A stretch of DNA of 64,000 nt from DASTFY01 sp963813375 (GCA_963813375.1 CAWEYT010000009.1:186001-250000); one strand, 5' to 3'. Shown: positions 1 to 9,193, counted from the stretch's first letter. Notes: generated by a model not told the origin, from the letters alone. Program-made: numbers and translations.

Positions 1-211
1 CGAAGGTCAGGTGGCCAGTGGCCTCGACGAACGATGACCACTGCTCGTTGGTGACCGGGCTGCGATCGATCCAGAAACCGTCGACGGCCACCCTGTGGGC
101 GGGAGCCTCCTCGGCGTAGTGGTGATCCGACCCCATGGTGAACTCGCCGCCCGGCACCCACACCATGCCCGGCGGTGCGTCACGCTGCGCGGCGACCTGG
201 TCAGCGTGCAC
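1..211 (-). CDS. Formylglycine-generating-enzyme-like protein (N-terminus only)
   Basis: Partial gene running off the left edge, about 70 codons visible. Translation from GTG at 211 gives a segment with MVWVPGGEFTMGSD near residue 16 and a following FWIDRSPVTNEQW-type stretch. These are hallmarks of the FGE/sulfatase-modifying-factor fold, used by sulfatase-activating enzymes and by related EgtB-like and regulatory proteins. GTG is chosen because GAGG lies about 7 bases upstream and no other start is in frame after the TGA that ends the preceding gene. It follows the FAD monooxygenase closely on the same strand. Active-site cysteines would lie in the missing C-terminus, so true FGE activity cannot be judged. 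Confidence 0.72.
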   Translation of the reverse strand, partial: MHADQVAAQRDAPPGMVWVPGGEFTMGSDHHYAEEAPAHRVAVDGFWIDRSPVTNEQWSSFVEATGHLTF

Positions 212-232
212 GATCCATCCTCGCGTCGCCGG

Positions 233-1862
233 TCACGGAGTCTGCAGCGCCGTCCTGAGCGCGGCACGGAGCTCGTCCACGTGATCGGAGCCTCGCTGCG
301 CCGCTCGCCACGCCACGAAGCCGTCCGGGCGGACCAGCACCGCCCCGTCCTCGTCGACGCCATGGCTCTCGCTGAACGAACCCTGCCGTACTCGCCAGCC
401 CCCGTCGCCGAACTGGTGGACGTCGAGGGAGACACCCGGCAGCGCTTCGGTGACCGCCGTCGCGGTGTCGCGCCACACGCGACCGGCCGAACCGGTCAGG
501 AGCACGAAGTGCCGACCCATCAGATCGAGGGTCGACATCGGTGCTCCACCGTCGTCGATCCAGAGGTGCGGTGCACGGGTCCCGGGCCGGCCCCGCGCCG
601 TCCGCGGGTCGAGGTGGCCGACCGTCGGATCGCTCCCGTCGTCGCCTGACACGGCGGGCGAGCGGTAGACGTAGCCCAGCTCCACCTCGAGATCGGGCAG
701 GACCGGCTGGTGGTCGGTGGCACCCAGGTAGGTGGCGGTGCGCGTCACGTAGCGGGCGTAGGCCTGCTCGACCGTCAGCCGGCCGACCGGGCGGCGCTCC
801 TGTTCGTACGTCGCGAGCAGCCCGGGCCCGGCCACGCCCTTCACGGCCAGCGCCAGCTTCCACGCCACGTCGTACGCGTCCGCGATGCCCGTGTTCCCGC
901 CGAAGCCGCCGTTCGGTGGCATCACGTGGGCGGCGTCGCCGGCGAGGAACACCCGGCCGTCCTGGTAGCGACCGGCGACGTCGGTGCTGGCCCGCCAGCG
1001 GGCCACGCCGTCGATGCGCACGTCCAGATCCGGGACGCCCGTGCCGATCCGCACCAGTTCGACCAGCCGGGACTCGCTGGTGTCCGCGGCGGCATCCGAC
1101 GTCGGGGCCACCGACGGGTCGCCGACGGTGTTGACCACCAGGAAGCCGGTTTGGCAGTCCTTGGAGAGACGGAAGAACCCCCCGAAGGCAGGGTTGTTGA
1201 TGTAGATGACGCTCAGCGGCTTGCCACCCATCTGCGGCCACAGGTCAGCGGTGAAGTAGATGGTGATGCTGTTCGAGAAGGTCCCCCGCCCCTCGAACGG
1301 GATGCCGAGGGAGTCCCGCACGACGCTGTGCGCGCCATCGGCGGCGACCAGGTAGTGGGCGCGCTGGGTGACCTCCGCGCCGCTGTCGACGTCGCGGGCG
1401 GTGACGGTCACCCCTTCGTCGTCCTGCTCCACCCCGACGACCTCGTGCCCCTCGAGCGACCTCGGCCCCGGCCGTGTGCGCCTGCCGGCGCAGGATCGGT
1501 TCGAGCCCGGGCTGGGTCACGAACAGCCGACGGCACGGGCTGAGCGTGTCATCCACTCCGATGTTGATGCTGGGGATGATGTCGGCCAGCTTCCGCCCGG
1601 CCAAGCTGTCCATGGCGACGATGGCGCCTTCGGGCAGGAACTCCCGCGCCGACTGCTCCTTGACGGCCTCCTCGATACCGGCGGCCCGGAAGACCTCCAA
1701 CGTACGGACGTGGAAATGGGCGGCCCGCGGCAGTGGCGAACCTTCGCGGAGCCGCTCGATGGCCACGGACGCCACCCCGTGCCGGGCGAGGAACATCGCC
1801 GTCGACAGACCGACCAACCCACCGCCGGCGATGACCACCGGCGTCTGCTCACGGCGTTCCAT
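233..1862 (-). pseudogene. FAD-dependent aromatic-ring monooxygenase, frameshifted
   Basis: A flavoprotein hydroxylase of about 540 residues in the PheA/TetX/polyketide hydroxylase family, which adds oxygen to an aromatic ring using NAD(P)H. The N-terminus (ATG at 1862) has the Rossmann signature IAGGGLVGLS and the C-terminal part has a GDAAHVMPPNGGFGGN FAD-ribityl motif followed by the thioredoxin-like C-terminal domain. The two parts lie in different frames. Restoring one base near 1456-1461 gives a continuous protein, so this is either a consensus error or a recent pseudogene. The substrate cannot be read from sequence. Its start is separated by 40 bases from the divergent aldo/keto reductase. 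Confidence 0.8.
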
Positions 1863-1902
1863 GCGGCGCGAGCGTAGGACCAGCCCGCCGAGGGAGGTCA
1901 CA

Positions 1903-2796
1903 ATGACGCTCGTGGAGCTCGGGAGCAGGATCGGCCTCGGCACCGCGCCGCTCGGCTCGACCGAGCAGGGCCCGCTGTGGTGGGGACCGCAGGACGAGGC
2001 CACCGCCGTCCGGACCATCCACGCCGCGCTCGACGGGGGCATCACGTGGGTCGACACCGCCCCGTTCTACGGCTGGGGCCGGGCCGAGGAGCTCGTCGGC
2101 CGGGCCGTCGGCGATCGCCGGGACGAGGTCACCATCCTGACCAAGTGCGGGACCGTGCGACGCGCCGACGGGTCCTGGGCCGACGACGGCCGGCCGGCCG
2201 CCATCCGCGCCGACCTCGACGAGAGCCTCGTCAGGTTGCGCACGGACCACGTCGACGTGCTCCAGCTCCACGACCCTGATCCGTCGGTGCCCGTCGAGGA
2301 GTCGGTCGGTGCCATGGCCGAGCTCGTGGCGGCAGGGAAGGTCCGCCACATCGGGCTGTCCAACCACGCACTCGACCTGCTCGAACGGGCTCAGCCCGTC
2401 GCACCGTTGGCTGTCGTGCAGCACCAGTGGTCGATCCTCCATCACCCGCCCGAGACCGACGCGGTGCGGCGCTGGTGCGCCACCGCCGGCGTGGCCTTCC
2501 TCGCCTGGTCGCCACTGGCGTCGGGGTTCCTGGTCGACGGGTTCGACCCGGAGGCGACCGCACCCGGCGACCTCCGGCGCCGCCTGCGGTGGACGACCGG
2601 AGAGGGCGCCCGCGCCCTCGAGGCCGTCCGCGTCGAGGCGGCCGCGGCCGGCCAGTCGCTCCGGGAGCACGCCTTGGCCTGGGCGGCGGCGTCGGCGTAC
2701 CCGATCGTGGGCGCGCGCTCGCCGGCCGAGGCTCAGGAGGCCAGCACGCTGTCGAGGGCCCTGGCCGCCCGCCAGCAGTCCTCGAAGGTGTTGTAG
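1903..2796 (+). CDS. Aldo/keto reductase family protein
   Basis: A 297-residue NADPH-dependent oxidoreductase of the AKR superfamily with a TIM-barrel fold. The tetrad is visible: Asp and Tyr in WVDTAPFYGWGR, Lys in ILTKCG, His in LQLHDPD. The family also shows IGLSNH and the late YPIVGARSPAE NADP-binding segment. The ATG at 1903 is preceded by GGGAGG; longer upstream frames lack homology. Its 3' end overlaps the kynureninase gene tail-to-tail by 64 bases. The closest functional types are general aldehyde or sugar reductases; the substrate is unknown. Confidence 0.85.
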   Translation: MTLVELGSRIGLGTAPLGSTEQGPLWWGPQDEATAVRTIHAALDGGITWVDTAPFYGWGRAEELVGRAVGDRRDEVTILTKCGTVRRADGSWADDGRPAAIRADLDESLVRLRTDHVDVLQLHDPDPSVPVEESVGAMAELVAAGKVRHIGLSNHALDLLERAQPVAPLAVVQHQWSILHHPPETDAVRRWCATAGVAFLAWSPLASGFLVDGFDPEATAPGDLRRRLRWTTGEGARALEAVRVEAAAAGQSLREHALAWAAASAYPIVGARSPAEAQEASTLSRALAARQQSSKVL

Positions 2797-4016
2797 AGCG
2801 GGGTCGGCGCGACGCGCACGATGTTGGGCGGCCGGTCGTCGCAACGGACCCGATGATGCTCGAAGAGCGCCTCGGTCACGGCGGCCGCATCGTCGACCAC
2901 CACGCTGAGCTGCGCGCCGCGGCGGGCGGGATCCCGGGGGGTGACGAGCTCCAGCGGCCGGCGGGCCGCCACCGCGTCGAGGAGCTGCTCCAGGTAGGCG
3001 GTGAGACGCAGGCTCCGCGCCCGCAGGGCGGGCAGGCCGACGGCCGCGAACATCGCCAAGGAGACGCGCACCGGCGCCATGGCCAGGATCGGCGGGTTCG
3101 ACACCTGCCACCCGTCGGCGCCCTCCTGGGGCCGGAAGGCGAAGGGCATGTCGAAGCGCGACGACGCGTCGTGACCCCACCAACCGCCGGGGCGCACGAG
3201 CGAGGGGTCACTCCCGTGGCGCTCGTGCACGAAGCAGCCACCCACCGCACCAGGGCCGGAGTTCAGGTACTTGTAGTGGCACCAGACGGCGAAGTCGACG
3301 TCCCAGTCGTGCAGGCTCACCGGCACGTTGCCGGCGGCGTGGGCCAGGTCCCACCCCGACACCGCGCCGGCCCGACGGGTGGCCGCGGTGATGGTCGGGA
3401 TGTCGAGCAGTGCGCCCGTGCGGAAGTCGACCGCGCTCAGGACCACGACGGCGACCGAGTGGCCCTCGCGCTCGAGGAAGCCGGTGACGTCCTCCGTCCG
3501 CAGGTGATGCTCCCCCGGACGCGGCGAGAGGACGACGACCGCGTCGTCGATGTCGTACCCGTACGCACGGGCGGTGTTCATGAGCGCGTACCGATCGGAC
3601 GGGAACACGTCGGCCTCGAACACGATGCGATGGCGTTCGGGCGTGGGCCGGTAGAACGTGCGCAGCATCACGTGAAGGTTCACCGTGAGGCTGTTCATCA
3701 CCACGGTCTCACCCGGCTGGGCGCCGACGAGGGACGCGGCCGTCTCCCGCATGGAGCGGTGGTAGGGCACCCAGGGGTGGTCGCCCTCGACGTGGCCATC
3801 GACGGCCCGGCGGGCCCAGGCCTCGAGCACGTCCTCCACCGCGGCGCGGGCGGCGACGGGCTGCAGCCCGAGCGAGTTGCCGGCCAGGTAGGTGACGCCG
3901 TCGGGCACCTCGAAGAGGTGCCGGTGCGTGCCGAGCGGATCGTCGGCTTCGAGCTGGGCGGCCCGCTCCTGCCCGGCCGGGCCGAGCAGGTCCTCACCCG
4001 TCGGATCGGCGCTCAT
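2733..4016 (-). CDS. kynU: Kynureninase
   Basis: PLP enzyme of 427 residues that cleaves kynurenine or 3-hydroxykynurenine to (hydroxy)anthranilate plus alanine. The PLP lysine is at about residue 249 in WCHYKYLNSGPG, the pyridine-binding Asp in GWDLAHAAGN (about 223), and LAGNSLG lies near the N-terminus; length matches the family. It is the last gene of the kyn operon: its ATG directly follows the tryptophan dioxygenase stop with no gap, which implies coupled translation. Function is certain at family level. With the neighbouring 3-hydroxylase, the main substrate is probably 3-hydroxykynurenine. Confidence 0.95.
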   Translation of the reverse strand: MSADPTGEDLLGPAGQERAAQLEADDPLGTHRHLFEVPDGVTYLAGNSLGLQPVAARAAVEDVLEAWARRAVDGHVEGDHPWVPYHRSMRETAASLVGAQPGETVVMNSLTVNLHVMLRTFYRPTPERHRIVFEADVFPSDRYALMNTARAYGYDIDDAVVVLSPRPGEHHLRTEDVTGFLEREGHSVAVVVLSAVDFRTGALLDIPTITAATRRAGAVSGWDLAHAAGNVPVSLHDWDVDFAVWCHYKYLNSGPGAVGGCFVHERHGSDPSLVRPGGWWGHDASSRFDMPFAFRPQEGADGWQVSNPPILAMAPVRVSLAMFAAVGLPALRARSLRLTAYLEQLLDAVAARRPLELVTPRDPARRGAQLSVVVDDAAAVTEALFEHHRVRCDDRPPNIVRVAPTPLYNTFEDCWRAARALDSVLAS

Positions 4017-4874
4017 CTAGAGCTCCGTCCTGACGTCCCACAACTCCGGGAACAGGACCAGGTCCAACCGGCTCCGCAGATACGGCACGCCCGCGGTGCC
4101 GCCGGTTCCCGTCTTGAGGCCGATGATGCGCTCCACCGTCGTGACGTGCCTCAGCCGCCACTGGCGCATGGCGTCCTCCAGGTCGAGCAGGTCCTCCGCC
4201 AGCTCGTACAGCTCCCAGTGGGTCTCGGGCTCCCGGTACACGACCAGCCACGCATCGACGACGCTGCGGTGCGACCGGTACGGCTCCGACCAGTCCCGAT
4301 CGACCAGCGCAGGGTCGACGGGCATGCCCCGCCGGGCCAGCAGGCGGATCACCCGGTCGTACAGCGAAGGCTCCCGGAGAATGGCGTCCAACCGGGCGAA
4401 GCGCTCGGGTTCGTGCCGGAAGGGCTCCAGGTAGATGGCGTCGCGGTTGCCGAGCACGTACTCCAGCTCCCGGAACTGGAAGGACTGGAAGCCGCTGGAC
4501 GTGTCCAGCGCGGCGCGGAAGGACAGGTAGTCCGCCGGCGTCATCGTGGACAGGACGTCCCACGAGGAGATCAGGCCCTGCATGACCCGCTCCACGCGAG
4601 CCAGGCTCTTGAACGCCGGGCCCAAGTCGTCGGCGTCCACGAGGTCGGCGACGGTGTGGAGCTCGTGGAGCACGAGCTTGAGCCACACCTCGGTGGCCTG
4701 GTGCTGGATGATGAAGAGCAGCTCGTCGTGCGCGTCGGTTCGGGGATGTTGCGACGTCAACAACGCGTCGAGGCCGAGGTACTCGGCGTAACTCAGGTGG
4801 TGACGCAGGTCGAGGTGGGCGTCCTCGGCCCCGCCGGAGCCACCGGACCCACCGTCGGCCGGCGGCCGAGTCAC
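4017..4874 (-). CDS. kynA: Tryptophan 2,3-dioxygenase
   Basis: Haem enzyme of 285 residues that opens the tryptophan indole ring to N-formylkynurenine, the committing step of the pathway. Visible family blocks are LLFIIQHQATEVWLKL (substrate His and helix), GFQSFQFRELEYVLGN, and HVTTVERIIGLKTGTGGTAG, which holds the proximal haem histidine and the substrate-carboxylate loop. GTG at 4874 is chosen because it overlaps the kynurenine monooxygenase stop in a GTGA arrangement and gives the family length; frames reaching further upstream run inside the previous gene. No kynurenine formamidase gene accompanies it. Confidence 0.95.
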   Translation of the reverse strand: MTRPPADGGSGGSGGAEDAHLDLRHHLSYAEYLGLDALLTSQHPRTDAHDELLFIIQHQATEVWLKLVLHELHTVADLVDADDLGPAFKSLARVERVMQGLISSWDVLSTMTPADYLSFRAALDTSSGFQSFQFRELEYVLGNRDAIYLEPFRHEPERFARLDAILREPSLYDRVIRLLARRGMPVDPALVDRDWSEPYRSHRSVVDAWLVVYREPETHWELYELAEDLLDLEDAMRQWRLRHVTTVERIIGLKTGTGGTAGVPYLRSRLDLVLFPELWDVRTEL

Positions 4875-6187
4875 GCGGTCACCCGCTTCACCGTCTGGCC
4901 GACCAGGGCCGCGCCCGCGGCCGCCACCGCGGTGACGTTGGCCGGGAAGCGGCGCTGGGCGGCGGCGCGGCGACGGGCCTCCGCGTAGGGGACGGTCGTG
5001 AAGCTCACCAGCTCGTAGAGCGACTCGAAGCGGTCGGGGGCGAGCCGTTCGATGGCGTGCTCGATCCGTTTGCCGGTCCGGAACGTTGCCGAACCCACCC
5101 GGTCCCTCATCTCCACGAAGTTGTCGAGCGCGAGCTCGGCGATGGCGTCGGCGTTCGGCTTGCGCCGTTCGGCGTAGCGGGGCAGCGCGGCGTCCCAGTC
5201 GTCCCCGGTCTCGTCCAGGCACCGGTCGAGCTCGACGACGTCCTCGAACGCGCAGTTCATGCCCTGACCGAAGAACGGGACGATGGCGTGGGCGGCGTCA
5301 CCCAGGAGCGCCAGCCGGCCGCGCGTCCAGGGCCACATCCGCACGGTGACGAGCGTGCCGACCGGGTTGGCCGCGAACTCACCCACGAGATCCTCGAACA
5401 GCCCCATGGCGTCGACATAGTCGCGCTCGAACCGGGCCCGGACAGCCTCTGGCCCGTCGAGGTCCGCAAAGCCCGCCGGCCCTTCGTACGGCCAGAACAG
5501 GGTGGCGGTGAAGGTCCGATCGGGGTTCGGCAACGCGATCATCATCGAGTCGCCGCGAGGCCAGATGTGCAGCGCGCCGGGGTCCAGGGCGAACTCGCCA
5601 CCGGCCGTCGGCGCGATGGTCAGCTCCTTGTAGCCCCACGGCAGGTGGTCCTGGCGGAAGTCCGCGCGCTCGCTGCGCACGACGGCATCCCGGAGGGCGC
5701 TGTACGCCCCATCGGCGCCGATGACCACGTCATGGCCGACCTCCTCCACGCCGTCAGGCGTCTCGAGGGTGAGCCGCCCGGTGTCGGCCTCCACGGCGAT
5801 CGCCCGCCGCTCGAAGCGGGCCGTCACGCCGCCGTCCGCCTCGGCGGCGTCGAGCAGCAGGCCGTTGAGCCCGTGACGGGAGATGGAGTTGATGGCCTTC
5901 GATCCGTCGGCGCTGTAGGCCTGGTAGGAGAGCCGCCCGTCGCGGTCGTGCATCATCCGGCCCCGCATGGCCAGGCCGTGGGCCAGGACCGTGTCCGCCA
6001 GACCGACCCGTTCCAGGGCGTCGATCCCGCGAGCCGAGAGGGCGAGGTTGATGGACCGCCCGGCGGCGCCGAGGGATCGGGGATCGGGCCGGCGTTCGTA
6101 CAGCGCGACGTGGTGGCCGCGGCGAGCCAGGTAGACCGCGAGCAACGGGCCGGCCAGCCCCGCCCCGGCGATCCCCACGTCGGCCAT
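4871..6187 (-). CDS. kmo: Kynurenine 3-monooxygenase
   Basis: FAD/NADPH hydroxylase of 438 residues converting kynurenine to 3-hydroxykynurenine. The N-terminal GIAGAGLAGPLLA binds ADP, GRSINLALSARG is a diagnostic kynurenine-monooxygenase block near residue 45, and LALLGDAAHAIVPFFGQGMN is the FAD motif with the typical FFGQGMNCAFED extension. Length is close to bacterial homologues, and the C-terminal part lacks an obvious long membrane anchor. It begins 5 bases after the ACMSD stop and overlaps the tryptophan dioxygenase start by 4 bases. Confidence 0.93.
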   Translation of the reverse strand: MADVGIAGAGLAGPLLAVYLARRGHHVALYERRPDPRSLGAAGRSINLALSARGIDALERVGLADTVLAHGLAMRGRMMHDRDGRLSYQAYSADGSKAINSISRHGLNGLLLDAAEADGGVTARFERRAIAVEADTGRLTLETPDGVEEVGHDVVIGADGAYSALRDAVVRSERADFRQDHLPWGYKELTIAPTAGGEFALDPGALHIWPRGDSMMIALPNPDRTFTATLFWPYEGPAGFADLDGPEAVRARFERDYVDAMGLFEDLVGEFAANPVGTLVTVRMWPWTRGRLALLGDAAHAIVPFFGQGMNCAFEDVVELDRCLDETGDDWDAALPRYAERRKPNADAIAELALDNFVEMRDRVGSATFRTGKRIEHAIERLAPDRFESLYELVSFTTVPYAEARRRAAAQRRFPANVTAVAAAGAALVGQTVKRVTA

Positions 6188-6192
6188 CGGGC

Positions 6193-7191
6193 TCAGCCTC
6201 CGTCGAGCGCGAGGAAGTCGAGGGCGTTGTCGCCGAGGAGGCGGTGCTCCACATGGGGCTCGAACCCGCACGACCGGATGACGCTGCCGACGCGCTCCTC
6301 TCCGAGCGGGAACGGGTAGTCCGAACCGAGCAGCACGGACGACGGCCCCATGACGTCGACCAGGTAGCGCAGGGCACGGGCGTCGTAGACGGCCGAGTCG
6401 ACGTCGAAGCGGTCCAGGTACGTGCTGGGCGGAGCGGTCGACAGGCCCCGCACGATGTCCCGGCGGTGCCAGGCGTTCTCCAGCCGGCCCAGCAGGAAGG
6501 TGAACGAGCCGCCGCCGTGGGCGAAGCAGATGCGCAGCTCGCGGGGAAGCCGGTCGAAGGCGCCGCCGAGGATCATGCGGTTCAAGGACAGTTGGGTCTC
6601 GGCGGGCATGGCCACCGTCCAGCCCAGCATCCAGTCCTCCAGGCGGCAGCCGCCGAACATGTCCCACGGGTGCACGAAGACCGCGGCATCGAGCGCCGCG
6701 CAGTGGGAGAGGAAGGTCACAACGCCGTCGTCGTCGAGGTCGCGGTCGCCGACGTGGTTGCCGATCTGCACACCCTTCATCCCGGCCGCCAGGCAGCGCT
6801 CCAGCTCACGGCAGGCGAGATCGGTGTCCTGCAACGGGACCTGCCCGATCGGGATGAGGCGCCCCGCGCCGGCGGCGCACAACTCCAGCAGGGCGTCGTT
6901 GAAGATCCGAGCGCACTCCATGGCGTGCTCCGCGGGCCGCCCGTAGGCGAACAGCACCGGCGTGGCCGAGATGACCTGGAGATCGACCCCGTCCCGATCC
7001 ATGTCGGCCAGGCGGACGGCGGCGTCCCAACAGGCGGACGTGATGGGCCGGAACTCCTTCGCGCCGAGCATGACCATGGCGCGGTCCGGCCCGTCGCGCC
7101 GCATCCACGGCCAGTCCGGCGTGCCGAAGCGCTGCTCGAGGTCGGGCCAGGCCTCGGGGAAGAAGTGGGAGTGCAGGTCGACGACGGTCAT
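6193..7191 (-). CDS. acmsd: 2-amino-3-carboxymuconate-6-semialdehyde decarboxylase
   Basis: Zinc decarboxylase of the amidohydrolase superfamily, 332 residues. It diverts aminocarboxymuconate semialdehyde away from quinolinate (NAD synthesis) towards catabolism. Metal ligands are visible: VDLHSHFFP (His7, His9), FVHPWDMFGG, CFAHGGGSF and LLGSDYPFPLG (Asp). ATG at 7191 overlaps the preceding dioxygenase stop (ATGA). The presence of this gene indicates that the operon is catabolic rather than a de novo NAD route; no quinolinate phosphoribosyltransferase lies nearby. Confidence 0.93.
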   Translation of the reverse strand: MTVVDLHSHFFPEAWPDLEQRFGTPDWPWMRRDGPDRAMVMLGAKEFRPITSACWDAAVRLADMDRDGVDLQVISATPVLFAYGRPAEHAMECARIFNDALLELCAAGAGRLIPIGQVPLQDTDLACRELERCLAAGMKGVQIGNHVGDRDLDDDGVVTFLSHCAALDAAVFVHPWDMFGGCRLEDWMLGWTVAMPAETQLSLNRMILGGAFDRLPRELRICFAHGGGSFTFLLGRLENAWHRRDIVRGLSTAPPSTYLDRFDVDSAVYDARALRYLVDVMGPSSVLLGSDYPFPLGEERVGSVIRSCGFEPHVEHRLLGDNALDFLALDGG

Positions 7192-7745
7192 GGGGTCCGC
7201 GGCAGGGCCTCGGCGGCGAGCGGGGGGTCGGGCAGCGCCCCGCGTCCGGGGTGGACCCAGCCACAGCCCGGGCAGGTGCGCGCGCCCTCGTCGTCGTAGA
7301 AGGCGGCGAAGGCCCGCGGCAGGTCGTCCACCAGGCTCACCAGCTGCACCTCGCTGCGGTGGACGAGCGCGGCGCAGCGCGGGCAGTACCACTCGAAGCC
7401 GTCGACCTGGCCCGCCGGGCGGGGACGCTCGATCACGAGGCCCACCGAACCGGGCACGGGCCGCTGCGGCGAGTGGCGGACGTGGGCGGGCAGGAGGAAG
7501 ACCTCGCCCTCCCGGATGGGGATGTCCCGCGGTCCTCCGTCCTCCCAGACGCGCAGGACCATGTCCCCCCGGAGCTGGTGGAAGAACTCGTCGCAGGGGT
7601 CGTCGTGGAAGTCGGTGCGCTGGTTGGGGCCGCCCACCACGGTGACGATGAAGTCCCCGTCCTCCCACACCTGGGCGTTGCCGACGGGAGGCTGCAGCAC
7701 CTCCCTGTGCTCCTCGATCCAACGGGCCAGGTCGATGGGCTGCAC
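7188..7745 (-). CDS. nbaC: 3-hydroxyanthranilate 3,4-dioxygenase
   Basis: Cupin iron dioxygenase of 185 residues that opens 3-hydroxyanthranilate to the ACMSD substrate. Iron ligands are His47, Glu53 and His91 in the DFHDDPCDEFFHQL and LLPAHVRHSP blocks. The C-terminus has the two CxxC pairs (WYCPRC and TCPGCGW) of the bacterial and fungal form with a rubredoxin-like second metal site. The GTG start at 7745 lies one base after the RidA stop. It is a standard-length, intact member of the kyn operon. Confidence 0.94.
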   Translation of the reverse strand: MQPIDLARWIEEHREVLQPPVGNAQVWEDGDFIVTVVGGPNQRTDFHDDPCDEFFHQLRGDMVLRVWEDGGPRDIPIREGEVFLLPAHVRHSPQRPVPGSVGLVIERPRPAGQVDGFEWYCPRCAALVHRSEVQLVSLVDDLPRAFAAFYDDEGARTCPGCGWVHPGRGALPDPPLAAEALPRTP

Positions 7746-7746
7746 G

Positions 7747-8178
7747 TCAACCCCCTTCCGTCACCGGGCGGCGGGCCACCGCCTTGATCTCGATGGCCAG
7801 CTGCGGGTGGGGCAACTGGTGGACGGCCACCGTGGTGCGGGCCGGTCCGGTCTCGGCCGAGAAGTACTCGGCGTAGACCTCGTTGTACCCCTCGAAGTCT
7901 TCCATCGTCACCAGGAAGGTGGTGAGGTCGACCAGGTCGGTCAGCGAGGCGCCGACCACGTCGAGCAGGGCAGCCATGTTGTCGAGCACCGCCCGCGTCT
8001 GGACGCGGATGTCGAGGGTGACCGTCCCGTCCTCGTCGATGTCGGCGCCGGCGATCGTGCCGTCCGGGCGGCGCGCGCTCGTCCCCGAGACGTACACCCA
8101 CTCCCCCGTCAGGCGGAGGTGGGGGTAGGCACCCCGCGGCGGCGTCCGCCCGGGGACGACCACGGAGCGATCGGACAT
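7747..8178 (-). CDS. RidA-family protein, probable 2-aminomuconate deaminase
   Basis: Trimeric YjgF/YER057c/UK114 fold, 143 residues. The family includes housekeeping enamine/imine deaminases and the dedicated aminomuconate deaminases of tryptophan and nitrobenzoate degradation. Its place as first enzyme gene of the kyn operon, one base from the dioxygenase, supports the aminomuconate role, which is inference from context. The VYVSGTSARRPDG and late HPQLAIEIKAVA blocks are family-typical. Its ATG directly follows the stop of the META lipoprotein, so the two may be co-transcribed. Confidence 0.85.
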   Translation of the reverse strand: MSDRSVVVPGRTPPRGAYPHLRLTGEWVYVSGTSARRPDGTIAGADIDEDGTVTLDIRVQTRAVLDNMAALLDVVGASLTDLVDLTTFLVTMEDFEGYNEVYAEYFSAETGPARTTVAVHQLPHPQLAIEIKAVARRPVTEGG

Positions 8179-8971
8179 CTACGCCTTCTGCAGCGTCACC
8201 GCGATGGTGCCGCCATCCCGGAGCAGGTCGAGCCGGTCGCCGGTGACCAGGAAGGAAGTGGCCAGCTCGAGGGCGGCGAGGAAGTCGGTCTCCTGCTTCG
8301 ACAGCTCCTCGGACGTGCAGGCCATCTTGGTGCCGGCCAGCGGGCCGATCGAGATCGAGTCACCGTCGATCTCGTACGGCCCGTTGTAGTTGTTGCACCC
8401 GGCATTGCCGGAGACCGTGCCGTCGTCGGCGAAGTCGGCCGTCAACGTGGCGTCACCGGCGACGCTCCGTGATGGCGTCGCCCGAGTAGTAGCTCGTCAC
8501 GGTCCAGCTCCCGACGATGGCCTCTGCGCCGACCGAGGCATCGAAGACCAGCACGGCGTCACCGTCACCGTTGTTCAGGGTGAGCTGCTCATCGGCGATG
8601 GAGAAGGAGGACACCTCCGCCAGCGCGGCGAGGTACGCCTGCTCGACCGACGCCTGCGGGTCCTCGCAGGCCATCTGCGTGGACGCGATCTCGGGTCCGA
8701 TGGTGAGGTCCTCGCCGTCCAGCTCGTACGGTCCGGTGTAGGAGTTGCAGCCGCTCGTCCCCGCCACCGTGCCGTCCGCGAAACGGGCCGACACCGTCAC
8801 GCCGTCCAGGGACACGCCGAGGTCCGTGCTGTCCGACAGGATCCAGTTGGTCCCCTCGAGCGGTGGGCCCTCCGGCGCCGCCGCCGCGTCCACATCGTCA
8901 TCCGAGCTCCCACAGGCAGCCAGCACCGCGCTCAGCCCGACCAGCGCGATCACCATCCATCGCTTTGGCAT
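8179..8971 (-). pseudogene. Lipoprotein with two META domains, frameshifted
   Basis: A putative cell-surface lipoprotein. The N-terminus (ATG 8971) is a signal peptide with lipobox LAAC at about residue 20, followed by an acidic linker. Two tandem META/HslJ-like domains follow, each with the GxxGCNxYxGPYE core and a late MACxxxxxxxExxFLAAL helix. The second domain is out of frame with the first; one base restored near 8462-8470 joins them. META domains occur in stress-response lipoproteins of unknown mechanism. Its stop abuts the RidA start, so it may share the kyn promoter, although no biochemical link is obvious. Confidence 0.8.
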
Positions 8972-9193
8972 CTCGACCCTTCCGTGAGATCGGCAGTGTG
9001 CCGCTCGTGCGCCCGTGAACGGCCCATCATGGTCGAGTCGGGCACCCTCGTGCGTTCACATCCGGGCAGGGCCGGGGTCGTCACCGGCTCGCGCCCGGGC
9101 GGGCAACTCGACGTGATCCCCGAGCGCGGAGCGCCCGCTGGGTACCATCCGAGGCGTCGGGCCGGACCAGCGTCGAATGCGAGGAGGAACGGC
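8972..9193 (+). promoter_or_regulatory. Divergent promoter region between META lipoprotein/kyn operon and YggT gene
   Basis: A 222-base non-coding gap between divergent starts. It is the only sizeable gap upstream of the kyn operon, so the operon promoter is expected here if the META gene is co-transcribed. On the plus strand, TACCAT near 9141 resembles a -10 box, and GAGGAGGA lies just before the ATG at 9194 as a ribosome binding site. No clear operator palindrome was seen. Confidence 0.4.

Noticed and set aside
7..649. Open frames on both strands over the FAD monooxygenase end
   Set aside because: They are Arg/Ser-rich shadows caused by high GC; the FAD monooxygenase and FGE frames carry the family motifs.
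2427..4988. An 853-codon plus-strand open frame
   Set aside because: It is antisense to kynureninase and tryptophan dioxygenase and shows no domain, only composition-driven openness.
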